Assembly (NCBI RefSeq): GCF_020447315.1
Contig: NZ_JAJADQ010000002.1
Coordinates: forward strand, 248,001 to 312,000
DNA length: 64,000 nucleotides
Source: Hymenobacter nitidus
GTDB taxonomy: Bacteria > Bacteroidota > Bacteroidia > Cytophagales > Hymenobacteraceae
Direction of reading: 5' to 3'
Shown: one piece after another, positions 42,267 through 52,439 of the stretch
How the letters are laid out: the number at the start of each line of letters is the position of its first letter
Position numbering within the stretch: position 1 is the first letter of the stretch
Position numbers and translations under genes: made by a program
The notes under the pieces: model-generated
What the model saw: the letters and a program-made list of their open reading frames with translations, nothing else
Database searches by the model: none
Told to the model about the DNA's origin: nothing

Positions 42267-43619
42267 CTAGCCTTTCGTTGCCAGCGTGGTGGGCAGCCAG
42301 CCAATTGCGCCGGAAGCACTGCGCACCAGCCGAAACCCGCGAAACTCACCCAGCACCGCTACCTGGGCCCGGGCCGGTAGCGTATCGAGGGGCACGGCTA
42401 CAGCAGTGGGGTTGGCGTAGAGGTCGGCGGACGAAGCTAGGGCCTCATTGCGCAGAGCGGGTGTGGCGGCGGGCACCACCGCCTCGGCGGCCACGTAGCC
42501 GATACGGCCGTCGGGCTGCTCGACCCGGTACCAGCTGGCCTGACTGCCAAGTACGAACAAGGGAGTGTTGCGGGGCATGGCCGCTACCGCCACTCCTTTC
42601 GCGGCCGGACTGCGGCGTAAGGTGGCTTTGGCGCGCACCCGCACCCACTGGCCCAGGCGCTCGGGCTTGGTGCTTGGGGCGGCGGGCAGGGCATCGGCTT
42701 TGCGCACGAACGGGAATGGGTCGACGGCGCCGCGGCCGGAGCGGTACACCCCAAAGTGCAGGTGGGGGTTGGTGGTACGGGCGTTGCCGGTGTTGCCCAC
42801 CAAGCCCAGCGTGTCGCCGGCCTTTACCAGCTGACCGGCCTGCACCAGTTGTTTGTCCAGGTGCGCGTAGTACAAATGCTGGCCGTGCTGGGTGTCGGCC
42901 AGCCACACCACTTTGCCGCCGCGCGGCGTGTCGCCCACGCGGGTTATCAGGCCGGGCACGGAAGCCACGGCGGGCGTGCCGCGCTTGGCGAAAATGTCGA
43001 TGCCCTCGTGGCGGCGGGCTCCCTGGTCACGGTCGGCGCCCCAGAAGCTACCCACGGCTACGTCGTTCTTGCCCTTCACCGGAAATCCCAAGGAGGGTGC
43101 CCGCTGAATGCGCAGGGTATAGCGTCCCGAGCGCAGCAGCTCGGGCTGCACGCGCAGCAAGTGCTGTTGGTCGTCCTCGGCGGCGTAGCTGAACGAGAGG
43201 GCCGTGGTGTCGGCGGAGGCGACGGGGCTGGGCAGCTGGTTGGGGCTCAGCTCGTAGGCATCCAGAAACACGTGGGCATCGGTGCCGGGAGCCAGCGTGA
43301 GGCTGATGTTGATCTGCTCGCCGGCCCGCACGGCGTAGCGGTAGGAGGCCGCCATGGCCCGGTCGGCGCGAAACAGACCGGTTTCCTGGAAGGGCAGCGT
43401 CACGACCAGCGAGTCGCGCAGGGCTCGGTCGGCGGCGGCCAGCCAGTCGCGGCCCAGGGCCGTCTCGTCGAGGTGAGCCTGGCGCAGGCGGCGCGCATAA
43501 GCCTCGTGGGGCGTGCTTTTCTGGAAAATACCCTGCAGCGTTTGCTGTTGGCTGCAGGCAGTGGTAAGAAGCAACAGGAGAAAAAGCCGAAACAGGGGGC
43601 GCAGGGAAACCAGGGGCAT
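42267..43619 (-). CDS. M23 family metallopeptidase lipoprotein with C-terminal SH3-like domain
   Basis: The 450-residue protein has a lipoprotein signal ending LLTTAC near residue 22. A beta-rich region (about 75-190) is followed by the M23 LytM domain: H204 and D208 (HEGIDIFAKRGTP) and the HLH pair at 286-288 (NPHLHFGVY), so the zinc site looks intact. The last 120 residues look like two SH3-type units (WVRVRAKATLRRSPAAKG; ALASSADLYANPTAVAVPL). Such enzymes cut peptidoglycan cross-links in the envelope. It diverges from the lyase gene. Confidence 0.92.
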   Translation of the reverse strand: MPLVSLRPLFRLFLLLLLTTACSQQQTLQGIFQKSTPHEAYARRLRQAHLDETALGRDWLAAADRALRDSLVVTLPFQETGLFRADRAMAASYRYAVRAGEQINISLTLAPGTDAHVFLDAYELSPNQLPSPVASADTTALSFSYAAEDDQQHLLRVQPELLRSGRYTLRIQRAPSLGFPVKGKNDVAVGSFWGADRDQGARRHEGIDIFAKRGTPAVASVPGLITRVGDTPRGGKVVWLADTQHGQHLYYAHLDKQLVQAGQLVKAGDTLGLVGNTGNARTTNPHLHFGVYRSGRGAVDPFPFVRKADALPAAPSTKPERLGQWVRVRAKATLRRSPAAKGVAVAAMPRNTPLFVLGSQASWYRVEQPDGRIGYVAAEAVVPAATPALRNEALASSADLYANPTAVAVPLDTLPARAQVAVLGEFRGFRLVRSASGAIGWLPTTLATKG

Positions 43620-43692
43620 TCGCGGTGGTTAGAAGGAGGAACGGATACGTACAAGGGAAACCCCGATTTCCGGGTAGAAGGTTCTACTTTCC

Positions 43693-43700
43693 TACTTTTG
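43693..43700 (+). promoter_or_regulatory. Candidate promoter -7 box for the HMG-CoA-lyase-like gene
   Basis: TACTTTTG matches TAnnTTTG exactly, 24 bases before the ATG at 43725. An imperfect TTTC lies near the -33 position. Confidence 0.5.
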
Positions 43701-43724
43701 CCGTTCCACCCAACCTTTCCTCCT

Positions 43725-44573
43725 ATGAAGCTCATTGAATGCCCCCGCGACGCCATGCAGGGCCTGACCGAGTTTATTCCGACGGCTGCCAAAACCAGCT
43801 ACCTCAACGCCCTGCTGCGCGTGGGCTTCGACACGCTCGACTTCGGCTCCTTTGTGTCGCCCAAGGCCATTCCGCAGCTGCGCGACACGGCCGAAGTGCT
43901 GGCCGGCCTCGATTTAAGCCAGACCCGCACCAAGCTGCTGGCCATCGTGGCCAACCTGCGCGGAGCCGAAACGGCGGCGGCCTACCCCGAAATTCAGTAC
44001 ATCGGCTTCCCGCTGTCGGTGTCCGAAACCTTCCAGCTGCGCAACACCAACAAGACTATTCCCGAAGCCCTGGCCGAGCTGGCCGCCATTCAGGAGGTGT
44101 GCGAGAAGGCGGGCAAGACGCTGGTAACCTACCTGTCGATGGGCTTTGGCAACCCGTATGGGGACCCATGGAGCCCCGAAACCGTGGCCGAGTTCACCCA
44201 GCAGCTGGCCGATATGGACGTGCGCATCGTGGCCCTGTCGGATACCATTGGGGCGTCCACAGCCGAAACCATCGAGCCGCTGTTTCGCCAGCTGATTCCG
44301 GCTTTTCCGGCCATCGAGTTTGGAGCCCACCTGCACACTACGCCCGGCACCTGGCGCGAGAAGGTGCACGCGGCCTATGCGGCCGGCTGCCGCCGCTTCG
44401 ACGGGGCTTTGGGCGGCATCGGGGGCTGCCCCATGGCCGCCGACGAGCTGACCGGCAACATGCCCACGGAAAATCTGGTGGCCTACTTCTCCGAAATCGG
44501 GGAGAAAACCGGCCTCGACCCCAAAGCCTTTACCGAGGCCTGGCAGGCGGCAGGCTCGGTGTTCCATTTCTGA
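43725..44573 (+). CDS. Hydroxymethylglutaryl-CoA lyase-like protein (DRE-TIM family)
   Basis: The 282-residue protein is a DRE-TIM barrel. The N-terminal ECPRDAMQG carries the catalytic R8-D9 pair, the metal histidines are H202 and H204 (GAHLHTT), and the mobile-loop cysteine is C235 (GIGGCPMAADELTGNMPTE). These are the features of HMG-CoA lyase, which splits HMG-CoA into acetoacetate and acetyl-CoA in leucine and ketone metabolism. The match is good but not perfect (HLHTTP replaces the usual HDTYG), so a related lyase or aldolase activity is possible. A candidate promoter box lies 24 bases upstream. Confidence 0.87.
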   Translation: MKLIECPRDAMQGLTEFIPTAAKTSYLNALLRVGFDTLDFGSFVSPKAIPQLRDTAEVLAGLDLSQTRTKLLAIVANLRGAETAAAYPEIQYIGFPLSVSETFQLRNTNKTIPEALAELAAIQEVCEKAGKTLVTYLSMGFGNPYGDPWSPETVAEFTQQLADMDVRIVALSDTIGASTAETIEPLFRQLIPAFPAIEFGAHLHTTPGTWREKVHAAYAAGCRRFDGALGGIGGCPMAADELTGNMPTENLVAYFSEIGEKTGLDPKAFTEAWQAAGSVFHF

Positions 44574-44583
44574 TTAGGAACAC

Positions 44584-44877
44584 ATGTCAGATACTACTAA
44601 CTCGAAGCCCATAATTGGCATTGAATTCTACAACGAGCAGGTTGCAAAGCTGACGTTGTGGATAGAACTATCCTGTATTGAGGTCATTTTGGAGGCTGAC
44701 ACAGAGTATCGGATAGAATCGGATGAAACCGAATACAGGATAGAATTCAGGAAGGATAATTTCATAGTTTTTTACTTACAGTACCGCTTTGGACCGAAAG
44801 TTTTCAAACGGCCATACTCCAAGGATTTTCAAAACTTGCCTGCCTGGGAGTTGATTGAAGACTACTCGGATATATAA
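44584..44877 (+). CDS. AT-rich small hypothetical protein
   Basis: The 97-residue protein is acidic and has an internal near-repeat: TEYRIESDE then TEYRIEFRKD. No signal peptide or membrane segment is visible, and I do not recognise it. The gene is visibly AT-rich, with A/T-ending codons, between GC-rich neighbours. It starts 10 bases after the lyase stop, so it may be read from that promoter. It looks like a recent insertion. Confidence 0.65.
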   Translation: MSDTTNSKPIIGIEFYNEQVAKLTLWIELSCIEVILEADTEYRIESDETEYRIEFRKDNFIVFYLQYRFGPKVFKRPYSKDFQNLPAWELIEDYSDI

Positions 44878-44937
44878 TTTCGAACCTGACCCTGCCTGTT
44901 GATTTCTCCACTCTGGCAACTACCACAACCACACGCC

Positions 44938-45672
44938 ATGCCTACTGCCGTCGACCTGTTTATTCCCTGCTTCGTGGATCAGCTTTTTCCCGATACTGCC
45001 ATGAACATGGTAAAGGTGCTGGAAAAGCTGGGCTGCGAGGTGCACTACAACGGCAACCAGACCTGCTGCGGGCAGCCAGCCTACAACGCCGGCTACAAGG
45101 CCGAAAGCTGCTCGGTGGCCACCAAGTTTCTGCGCGACTTTCCCTCCGACACCGGCCGCTACATCGTGAGTCCGTCGGCTTCCTGCGTGGGCATGGTGCG
45201 CAATACCTACGCCGAGCTGTTTGAGAACACGCCCGAGCAGAAGCAGTACCACAGCGTGCAGCGCCGCATCTTCGAGATGACCGAGTTTATCGTGGACGTG
45301 CTCGGCGTGTCGGCTATTGCAGGGGCCCAGCTGCCGGGCAAATACACCTACCACGACTCCTGCTCGGCCCTGCGGGAGTGCGGCATCCGGGAGGCCCCGC
45401 GTCAGCTGCTGGATGCCGTGCAGGGCCTGGAGCGGCTGGAAATGGCCGAAACCGAAACCTGCTGCGGCTTTGGTGGGACCTTCGCCGTGAAGTTTGAAGC
45501 CATTTCGGTAGCTATGGCCGAGCAGAAAGTGGAGCACGCCCTGGCCACCGGCGCCGATTACCTCATCAGCACCGACACCAGCTGCCTGATGCACCTGGAC
45601 GCCTACATCCGCCGCGAGAAGAAGCCCATCAAGACCATGCACGTCGCCGACGTGCTGGCCAGCGGCTGGTAG
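44938..45672 (+). CDS. LutA/YkgE-like Fe-S oxidoreductase subunit
   Basis: The 244-residue protein has two CCG domains: the first around QTCCGQPAYNAGY (near residue 40), the second around TETCCGFGGTF (near 180). Together these ligate the unusual Fe-S cluster of the LutA and GlcF/HdrB families. LutA with LutB and LutC oxidises L-lactate to pyruvate in Bacillus; LutB and LutC are not in this window, so the full complex is not demonstrated. The ATG at 44938 was preferred to 44899 because the family starts directly at the strand (MPTAVDLFIPCFVDQ). A small hypothetical gene follows 5 bases on. Confidence 0.9.
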   Translation: MPTAVDLFIPCFVDQLFPDTAMNMVKVLEKLGCEVHYNGNQTCCGQPAYNAGYKAESCSVATKFLRDFPSDTGRYIVSPSASCVGMVRNTYAELFENTPEQKQYHSVQRRIFEMTEFIVDVLGVSAIAGAQLPGKYTYHDSCSALRECGIREAPRQLLDAVQGLERLEMAETETCCGFGGTFAVKFEAISVAMAEQKVEHALATGADYLISTDTSCLMHLDAYIRREKKPIKTMHVADVLASGW

Positions 45673-45677
45673 GCCTC

Positions 45678-46157
45678 ATGGCGACCAGCTTCGTCAATTA
45701 CCAGGGCCACGGCTTCTGGTGCCTCGACGCCCATTTGGAAGTCTGGCTGGGCTATGCCGTGGAGGTGCTCGCCAGGCGGGGCCCGGCGCTACCGCCCTGG
45801 CTCCTGCAGCTGCGGGAAGAATGGTATTTGCAGGCTAGCGTGGGCTTTACGGGGTGCATCGAGCTGGGCTTGGACGAGACGCTCACGGATGCCGGTCGAT
45901 TAGCTGCCGTGCAGCAAGTGGCAGCGGCTACCAATCAGCTACTGGCCGCGCACGGTAGCCACATTCCGGCCCCGGTGCTGAACTCCCGGCCCACGAATCC
46001 CGAGGGCAGCAGATGGCACCGCGCCGTAGCTACGGCCGATTTTCTAACGGTGGGGTATTTACTGCAAGCCCTGCTGGCTGGCCAACTGACCACCACCGCC
46101 AGCAGCCCACTCGACTATCTGGCCCCGGAGCAGTGGCGCCGGCTGGGGCAGCGCTGA
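45678..46157 (+). CDS. Hypothetical protein
   Basis: The 159-residue protein is soluble. Its first half is rich in Trp and Leu (HGFWCLDAHLEVWLGYAVEV, then LPPWLLQLREEWYLQ). I do not recognise it; the general look is like small immunity-type proteins, but this is no more than an impression. It begins 5 bases after the LutA-like gene and may be translated from the same mRNA. Confidence 0.65.
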   Translation: MATSFVNYQGHGFWCLDAHLEVWLGYAVEVLARRGPALPPWLLQLREEWYLQASVGFTGCIELGLDETLTDAGRLAAVQQVAAATNQLLAAHGSHIPAPVLNSRPTNPEGSRWHRAVATADFLTVGYLLQALLAGQLTTTASSPLDYLAPEQWRRLGQR

Positions 46158-46260
46158 ATTAACTAGCGGCTAGGACCAGGCGGAATTCATCGGCTGCCGC
46201 GAAAAAAAAGCCCATCAGAACTACCTCTACAGCTGTCAGTAGCTCCGCTCGTTTTTCGGT

Positions 46261-46683
46261 ATGATTCAGAAAGAACTGCTTTTTGGCCTTGTCACGCTGA
46301 TTAATGTCGGCTTGGCCGTGAGCGAGCTGCGCAAATATTTACGCCATCGGTACCTGCGGCAGTTCGGAATGCAGGCTGCCGCTACTATCCTGGTAGCCCA
46401 GCAAATCCGGCAGAAGAACAAGCCGATTATGCGGCTGGATATTGAGTACCGCGACGAAGCGGGCCAGCGCCAGCAGGCGCGGGTTGTTGCGCCCGACTCC
46501 GAAGATTCGTTCGACTACCTGGTGGGCAATGAAGTAGTCATCCGCTACGACCCGCTGCGGCCGGCGCACTGCGAGACGGAAGACGTTTTGAATCGGGGGT
46601 GGTGGGAGTCGCCTTTGGTCTTGACCTTACTGCTATTGGCGGGTAGCGGTTTTATGCTGGGTATTACCTTGAAATGGTGGTAG
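46261..46683 (+). CDS. DUF3592-like membrane protein
   Basis: The 140-residue protein has TM segments at about 5-22 and 115-135. Between them is a small beta domain (IMRLDIEYRDEAGQ, then GNEVVIRYDPLRPAHCE), the layout of DUF3592-type proteins, whose function is unknown. It lies just before composite repeat B, which carries its terminator. Start at the ATG at 46261. Confidence 0.75.
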   Translation: MIQKELLFGLVTLINVGLAVSELRKYLRHRYLRQFGMQAAATILVAQQIRQKNKPIMRLDIEYRDEAGQRQQARVVAPDSEDSFDYLVGNEVVIRYDPLRPAHCETEDVLNRGWWESPLVLTLLLLAGSGFMLGITLKWW

Positions 46684-46700
46684 ATATATCTTTTCCCAAT

Positions 46701-46797
46701 AAAAAAGCCCTTTCCCGCACGAGCAGGAAAGGGCTTTTCAGTAAAGCGCATTCAGCACATTTCAGCGGACGGATTGCTTCGTTGCTCGCCAGGACAC
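46701..46797. repeat. Composite repeat with terminator core, copy B
   Basis: The core hairpin at 46704-46737 (AAAGCCCTTTCC/GGAAAGGGCTTT arms) is the exact reverse complement of the core of copy C (48824-48857). The downstream flank (GCACATTTCAG, then GGATTGCTTCG and GCTCGCC) keeps the same orientation as in A and C. It lies between two convergent genes and ends transcription on both strands. Confidence 0.85.
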
Positions 46798-46805
46798 GAA
46801 GCACC

Positions 46806-47675
46806 TTACAGCAGCTTCTGAATCCGTTGCTTTAGGCCTTCGGTGGCTTCGAGCAGGGGCAGGCGGGCGGCGGCTGAGCACAGGCCTTGGGCTTCGAGCA
46901 CCGCTTTGACGCCGACCGGGTTGCTTTCCTCGTACATCAGCGGGTTCAGGGGCAGGAACTCGAAGAGGAGCTTGGTGGCTTCGGTGTAGTTGCCGGCCAG
47001 GGCCAGGCGAGTCATGTCGCTCATGCGCTTGGGAAAGGCGTTGCCCAGCACGCTGATAACGCCCTCGGCTCCGAAGGAAATCATGGGCGTAGTCAACATA
47101 TCGTCGCCGCTGATGAGCATGAAGCCCGCGGGCTTGCGGGCGGCAATAGCCATGCATTGCTCCAGGTTGCCACTGGCTTCCTTGATGCCGATAATGTTGG
47201 GGTGCTGGGCCAGGCGCAGCGTGCTTTCCGCCGACACGTTGGAGCTGGTGCGGCCCGGCACGTTGTAGAGAATGATAGGCAACGGGCTCAAATCGGCCAG
47301 GCGCAGGTAGTGCTGCACGATGCCCTGCTGGCTGGGCTTGTTGTAGGCCGGGCTGGCCGAGAGAATAGCCGTAATGCCGGTCAGGTCGGTGGTGCGCAGC
47401 AGGGTTTCGAGGCCGGCCGTGTCGTTGCCGCCAATGCCGTACACGAGCGGCACGCGGCCGGCCACGTGCTCTTTCACGATGCGTAAGATTTCGGCTTTTT
47501 CGTCGGCCGTCGTCGTGGGCGACTCGGCCGTGGTGCCATTGATGACGAGGTACTCAACGCCACCGTCGATGCAGAAATCGAGCAGGCGGCGCAGGGCGGG
47601 GTAGTCGACGGCGTGGTCGGGGGCGGGGGTGAAGGGCGTGATGAGCGCAACGCCCGTGCCGCGAAGTTTGTCCAT
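46806..47675 (-). CDS. dapA: 4-hydroxy-tetrahydrodipicolinate synthase
   Basis: DapA condenses pyruvate with aspartate semialdehyde, the first committed step to diaminopimelate and lysine. The 289-residue length is normal. The Schiff-base lysine is K165 (IIGIKEASGN) and the catalytic tyrosine Y137 (LYNVPGRT). The GTTAESPT pyruvate-binding motif is at 48-55. The frame extends 37 codons upstream, but the ATG at 47675 gives the family N-terminus (MDKLRGTGVALITPF). It stands alone, with no other lysine-pathway gene in the window. Confidence 0.96.
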   Translation of the reverse strand: MDKLRGTGVALITPFTPAPDHAVDYPALRRLLDFCIDGGVEYLVINGTTAESPTTTADEKAEILRIVKEHVAGRVPLVYGIGGNDTAGLETLLRTTDLTGITAILSASPAYNKPSQQGIVQHYLRLADLSPLPIILYNVPGRTSSNVSAESTLRLAQHPNIIGIKEASGNLEQCMAIAARKPAGFMLISGDDMLTTPMISFGAEGVISVLGNAFPKRMSDMTRLALAGNYTEATKLLFEFLPLNPLMYEESNPVGVKAVLEAQGLCSAAARLPLLEATEGLKQRIQKLL

Positions 47676-47807
47676 GCGGGGAATTAGCTGTTGTTTTGTG
47701 ACTTGGAAGGTCCGCGGCGAAGATACAATGCTCTTGGTCAAGGTCGGCTTCCGGCATTTTCTCCCCAAAAGTACCTGGTCTGGCACTCTGCCGCCGCAAT
47801 TGTCCGC

Positions 47808-48749
47808 ATGATTTTGTTCCGTACCCCGCTTTTCGCGGCCGCCGCAGCCCTGGCCGCCAGCTCATTTCTCACCGCCTGCGACACCAAGCCTGCCACGGCT
47901 TCCGAAACCGGCAGCCCCACGGCCGAAGCCATAGCCTCGGATTCGGCCGCCACGGCCGCCGCTATGTCGGGCACCACGGCCACGGCTACCGACGAAGCCA
48001 ACGCCACACCCGCGCCCGACCCGAGCAGCATTCCGGCCAATAAAATTGCCGACGCGGCCACCATCACGGCCCGCCCCCAGGTTCCGATTCTGTGCTACCA
48101 CCAGATTCGCGACTGGCGCGCCAAGGACTCGAAAAATGCCAAGGACTACATCGTGCCGGTGCAGCAGTTCAAGGACCAGATCAAGATGCTGGCCGACTCG
48201 GGCTACCACACCATTCTGCCCGACCAGCTCTACGCCTACCTGACCACCGGGGCCAAGCTGCCGAGCAAGCCCATCATGCTCACCTTCGACGACACCGACC
48301 TCGACCAGTTCACGGTGGCCCGCCCTACGCTCGACAAGTACGGGTTCAAGGCTGTGTATTTCGTGATGACCGTGAGCCTGGGCCGCCCCAACTACATGAG
48401 CAAGGCGCAGGTAAAGCAGCTCTCGGACGAGGGCAACGTCATCGGCTCCCATACCTGGGACCACCACAACGTGAAGAAGTATCAGGGTGAGGACTGGGTA
48501 ACCCAGATTGAGAAACCCACCAAGACCCTGGAGGAAATCACCGGTAAGGAAATCAAGTATTTCGCCTACCCCTTCGGCCTGTGGAACCCCGAGGCCATCC
48601 CGCAGCTCAAGCAGCGCGGCATGGTGGCAGCCTTCGTGCTGGCCGAAAAGCGCGACCAGCAGGACCCCTTGTTCACCATCCGCCGCATCATTGCCAGCGG
48701 CTACTGGAAGCCCCGTACCCTGCACAACAGCATCGTGCAGAGTTTCTAA
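47808..48749 (+). CDS. Polysaccharide deacetylase (NodB-domain) lipoprotein
   Basis: The 313-residue protein has a lipoprotein signal ending FLTAC near residue 24, then a Thr/Ala-rich linker to about 75. The NodB domain shows VPILCYHQIRDW, MLTFDDTDLDQF (catalytic Asp and metal Asp), GSHTWDHHN (two metal His) and FAYPFGLWN. Such enzymes deacetylate chitin, peptidoglycan or exopolysaccharide at the surface. The frame reaches upstream to 47691, but the ATG at 47808 gives the signal peptide. Composite repeat C follows. Confidence 0.9.
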   Translation: MILFRTPLFAAAAALAASSFLTACDTKPATASETGSPTAEAIASDSAATAAAMSGTTATATDEANATPAPDPSSIPANKIADAATITARPQVPILCYHQIRDWRAKDSKNAKDYIVPVQQFKDQIKMLADSGYHTILPDQLYAYLTTGAKLPSKPIMLTFDDTDLDQFTVARPTLDKYGFKAVYFVMTVSLGRPNYMSKAQVKQLSDEGNVIGSHTWDHHNVKKYQGEDWVTQIEKPTKTLEEITGKEIKYFAYPFGLWNPEAIPQLKQRGMVAAFVLAEKRDQQDPLFTIRRIIASGYWKPRTLHNSIVQSF

Positions 48750-48760
48750 AGCTTCCGCCT

Positions 48761-48917
48761 GTTCTTGCGAGGCACGAAGCAATCCGCGTCCTCTGCTGCT
48801 GGTGATAAACACTCTTGTACCAGAAAGCCCTTTCCTGCTCGTGCGGGAAAGGGCTTTTCACTTTAGAAGGCACGGCACATTTCAGAAGATGGATTACTTC
48901 GCAAGCTCGCAATGACA
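48761..48917. repeat. Composite repeat with terminator core, copy C
   Basis: It begins GTTCTTGCGAGGCACGAAGC and AATCCGCG. The core hairpin is at 48824-48857, and GCACATTTCAG, GGATTACTTCG and AAGCTCGCAATGACA follow. The outer halves are inverted relative to each other, as in copy A. It lies between two convergent genes. Confidence 0.8.
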
Positions 48918-48923
48918 GCAGCT

Positions 48924-49349
48924 CTACTCCGTCTTTATTCCTGCGGCTTTCAGTTCCTTAAACGCGCCGGCGTTGACCAGCTTGCGGAAGCCCTTTTCCT
49001 GCATCAGCACCGTGGCCTTGCCGCTGCGGTTGCCGGAGGCGCAGTAAAGCACGTAGGTTTTAGTCGTGTCCAGCCCAGCCAGCAGGGAGGGGAAGTTCGG
49101 GTCGCGGAAGTTCAGGTTCTGGGCTCCGGTCAGGTGGCCGGTGGCAAATTCCTCGGGCGTGCGCACGTCGAGTACGACGACATCCCGCTTCTTGAGCAGC
49201 TTCTGGGTTTCGGCCGGGGGCGTGATGGGGCGGCTGGGAACGGCCGAAGCCGGAGCGGCGGGGGCAGCCGGAACAGTGGTTTGGGCGAAGGCCGAAGGGG
49301 CACTAAGCAGCGCGCTGAGCAAGGCGACCGAAAAGACAGTGCGAAACAT
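48924..49349 (-). CDS. Exported rhodanese-domain protein
   Basis: The 141-residue protein has a signal peptide (MFRTVFSVALLSALLSAPSA, cleavage near AFAQ) and a Pro/Ala linker. The rhodanese domain covers about 43-140, with VVLDVRTPEEFATGHL and the active cysteine C103 in YCASGNRSG. Periplasmic rhodanese domains transfer sulphur or act in redox sensing; the partner is unknown. The frame runs on upstream to 49502; the ATG at 49349 was chosen for the signal peptide. Confidence 0.92.
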   Translation of the reverse strand: MFRTVFSVALLSALLSAPSAFAQTTVPAAPAAPASAVPSRPITPPAETQKLLKKRDVVVLDVRTPEEFATGHLTGAQNLNFRDPNFPSLLAGLDTTKTYVLYCASGNRSGKATVLMQEKGFRKLVNAGAFKELKAAGIKTE

Positions 49350-49522
49350 GAGCAACGGAAGTAAAGTCGGGAAGGGGAAAGAGGGCAGGCTGCCGCGGGC
49401 AAAAAGCGGGCCGCTTGGGGGCGCTACAACCGTGAGCCGGGGTGGGAATTGACCGGCCCTGCAGCAAGGCGCGGTCCGGCTCACGGTTGGGGCCAATACC
49501 ACCGGAACAGTGGTTTCGGCCG

Positions 49523-51739
<2,217 letters not shown>

Positions 51740-51799
51740 TCAGCCGGCTAAAAATACGGGGGCCGGACCGGTTTCGGCCACCCGAGGCGGCGGAAGACG

Positions 51800-51833
51800 G
51801 CAAAAAAGAAAGGCCCCCGGTCGGAGGGCCTTG
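51800..51833 (-). terminator. Intrinsic terminator after the DUF4920 gene
   Basis: The stem AAGGCCC/GGGCCTT, read on the minus strand, is followed by TTCTTTTTTG. It lies 31 bases after the minus-strand stop at 51865. Confidence 0.7.
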
Positions 51834-51864
51834 TGCCTAAGCTTTCTAGCGCGGGCCAGCCGGG

Positions 51865-52377
51865 TTAGTCCTGCACCAGCACGCCGTCGGCCTCGAAGTT
51901 GAGCTGCTCCTCGGGCTGGGTAATAGCGGCCACTTCCTTGTCCGACTTGCCGGCGTCCTTGGCGTAGTGGCGCAAATCCTCCACCGGCACTTCTTCCCGG
52001 TGGGCCCAGCCGTTTACCACCACGGTTTTGCCGCTGATGTCTTTGGGCACGAAAAAGGCGTAATCCTTGAAGCGCACCCGCATCGGGCGGCCATCGGCAG
52101 TGGTCATCGTGAGCCAGCAGCCCTTGGCCTGACACACTTCCTGGGCCGTGCCTACCAGCTTCACCTGGGCCGAATCCTGGGTGCCCAGCACCTGACGCAG
52201 CTCGCTCATGGGGCGTGCCCCGGCGGCAGTAATGGCCGCGCCGTAGGTTTTGCCGGTACTGGTGGCCATAGCCGGCGCGGCGGCATTGGTCTTGGCGGTT
52301 TCGGTAGCGGAGGGCGACGACTGGCAGGCGGCAACAGCGGCCAGGCCAAGCAGCAGGGCGAAGGACTTATACGTCAT
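51865..52377 (-). CDS. DUF4920-like lipoprotein
   Basis: The 170-residue protein has a lipoprotein signal (MTYKSFALLLGLAAVAAC) and a Ser/Thr/Ala linker. The folded part has KTYGAAITAAGARPMSEL, then TAQEVCQAKGCWLTMTTADG and VRFKDYAFFVPKDISGKTVV, the pattern of DUF4920 proteins found across Bacteroidota. The CQAKGCW cysteines may bind metal or form a disulphide. Function is unknown. The ATG at 52377 was chosen over 52389. Confidence 0.85.
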   Translation of the reverse strand: MTYKSFALLLGLAAVAACQSSPSATETAKTNAAAPAMATSTGKTYGAAITAAGARPMSELRQVLGTQDSAQVKLVGTAQEVCQAKGCWLTMTTADGRPMRVRFKDYAFFVPKDISGKTVVVNGWAHREEVPVEDLRHYAKDAGKSDKEVAAITQPEEQLNFEADGVLVQD

Positions 52378-52391
52378 GGGAACAGACAAGA

Positions 52392-52418
52392 AAAAGGGGC
52401 CAACGATGTGGCCCCTAA
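52392..52418 (-). terminator. Intrinsic terminator after the TapB-like gene
   Basis: The stem AGGGGCC/GGCCCCT, read on the minus strand, is followed by TTTTTCTTG, 22 bases after the stop at 52440. It separates two minus-strand genes. Confidence 0.75.
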
Positions 52419-52439
52419 TCTACTGGTTTTTGAGTAAGC

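Noticed and set aside
42756..43724. Upstream extension of the lyase frame
   Set aside because: The frame is open across the divergent M23 gene, but a promoter box and the family N-terminus place the start at 43725.
44938..45672. A complete lactate-oxidation (lutABC) operon
   Set aside because: Only the LutA-like subunit is present; the following genes are unrelated hypotheticals.
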